6,360 bases of DNA from Fimbriiglobus sp. Lineage in GTDB: Bacteria; Planctomycetota; Planctomycetia; Gemmatales; Gemmataceae. Shown here piece after piece: positions 5,761 to 6,360 of the stretch (position 1 is its first letter; the number at the start of each line of letters is the position of its first letter). The notes under the pieces are model-generated. The model was not told where the DNA came from and made no database searches. It saw only the letters and a program-made list of their open reading frames with translations. Where the stretch lies: positions 1 through 6,360 of the forward strand of contig JANXTD010000757.1 in the NCBI GenBank assembly GCA_025352585.1, written 5' to 3'. The translations under genes were made by a program, and so were the position numbers.

Positions 5761-6323
5761 ACGAACTGGTTTACGAGCTCCGCGTTGCTATTCTGGCTCG
5801 ATTCGCCCGAGGTGTTCCGAATCAGACGTTAGGCAGGACTCAGATGATGAAGCTCTTCTACTTCCTCCAAGAGTTGAAAGGTATTCAACTGGGTTACGAC
5901 TTCCGGCTGTACACTTACGGCCCCTTCGAGTCTGAGGTTCTTAGCGACCTGTCGGCGGCGTGTGGGCGGGGGGTGATTACCGAAGACGCGGTTCAGTACG
6001 GTCGCGGCTTCGGCTACGTCATTGCCCCGACCAAACGCGGCGAGGAATTCAGTAACAACTTCCAGACCGAGTACCCGGACATGGCGGGGGTGGTGGACGA
6101 AGTCGTGCGTGAGTTCGGTTCGTTCAGCGCGGGCGAACTGGAGCTGCGATCGACGATTTTCTACGTCGATCGGGAGGCGATCGACGCGAATTCGACGTTC
6201 CTGAAGCGCGACATCGCCGACCGCGTCCACCAGATCAAGCCGCACTTCACCGTGGCCACGATCCTCGAATGCATCCGGGACATGGTCACCAGGGGGCAAC
6301 TCCAGAGTGTCACCGACGCTTAA
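5757..6323 (+). CDS. YwgA-like small protein, partner of the HD phosphohydrolase
   Basis: A 188-residue soluble protein with no enzymatic motif I recognise. Residues 25-38, LGRTQMMKLFYFLQ, and 46-65, from GYDFRLY through TYGPFESEVLSDL, form a pattern (helix ending in K-L-x-Y-F-x-Q, then YGPxSxxL) seen in the YwgA family, and it resembles the core of DUF4065/Panacea, a domain known as a promiscuous antitoxin. Residues 66-100 look like a winged-helix continuation (TEDAVQYGRGFGYVIAPTKR). LELRSTIFYV at 128-137 begins a second helical part reaching the C-terminus. The gene overlaps the HD gene by ATGA, and in Bacillus I recall ywgA adjoining ywfO, so the association is probably functional. No membrane segment or signal peptide is seen. 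Whether it regulates, localises or neutralises the HD enzyme is unknown; membership in the Panacea superfamily is a pattern-level resemblance only. Confidence 0.8.
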   Translation: MNELVYELRVAILARFARGVPNQTLGRTQMMKLFYFLQELKGIQLGYDFRLYTYGPFESEVLSDLSAACGRGVITEDAVQYGRGFGYVIAPTKRGEEFSNNFQTEYPDMAGVVDEVVREFGSFSAGELELRSTIFYVDREAIDANSTFLKRDIADRVHQIKPHFTVATILECIRDMVTRGQLQSVTDA

Positions 6324-6360
6324 AGCCCTCACCCGATCGTCACCCCGGCCGCGCCGGCGG

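Noticed and set aside
6324..6360. Possible C-terminal end of a minus-strand gene reading ...AGAAGVTIG then TGA (stop at 6331-6329)
   Set aside because: Only about ten codons are inside the window, too few to separate a real gene end from chance in GC-rich DNA. A short CCGGC/GCCGG hairpin at 6345-6357 is likewise too small to call a terminator.

Overview
The window most likely comes from a high-GC planctomycete, probably of the Gemmataceae type. The evidence is the planctomycete-style small basic protein (4029-4256), a single-repeat membrane protein of a kind I recall from planctomycetes (62-658), very GC-rich coding sequence in the middle (51 of 60 bases are G or C in 3301-3360), GTG starts and weak Shine-Dalgarno sites. 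The taxonomic call is inference from gene content; there is no rRNA marker here.

Layout. Bases 62-658 (+) encode a five-helix DMT/EmrE-like membrane protein. It converges on a minus-strand block, and the 82-base gap between them holds a long hairpin plus 8-base tandem repeats. The minus-strand block, in transcription order, is: the small basic protein gene (4256 to 4029); a candidate terminator hairpin (4006 to 3983); a fused FolK (HPPK) plus short-chain dehydrogenase/reductase gene (3960 to 2749); a short RluA-type pseudouridine synthase overlapping it by ATGA (2752 to 2066); and a LarA-like DUF2088 protein (about 2036 to 741). The last three look like one operon. A divergent intergenic region (4257-4461) carries a candidate promoter for each direction. 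It is followed on the plus strand by a two-gene, ATGA-overlapping module: a COG1078-type HD-domain nucleotide phosphohydrolase (4462-5760) and a YwgA-like small protein (5757-6323). That module is visibly less GC-rich than the minus-strand block (27 of 60 in 5701-5760, 32 of 60 in 5881-5940).

How the genes work together. The minus-strand operon mixes folate biosynthesis (HPPK), RNA modification and a probable nickel-pincer-type isomerase, so it is a housekeeping cluster with no single obvious pathway. The HD/YwgA-like pair is translationally coupled. It matches a gene neighbourhood I recall from Firmicutes (ywfO next to ywgA), so the partners probably act together: the HD protein as a dNTP/nucleotide hydrolase and the YwgA-like protein as a regulator, adaptor or antitoxin-like partner. 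This pair and the FolK-SDR fusion, whose SDR half lacks the usual catalytic Tyr and Ser, are the two most interesting items. All stretches without a gene are shorter than 300 bases and are described individually.
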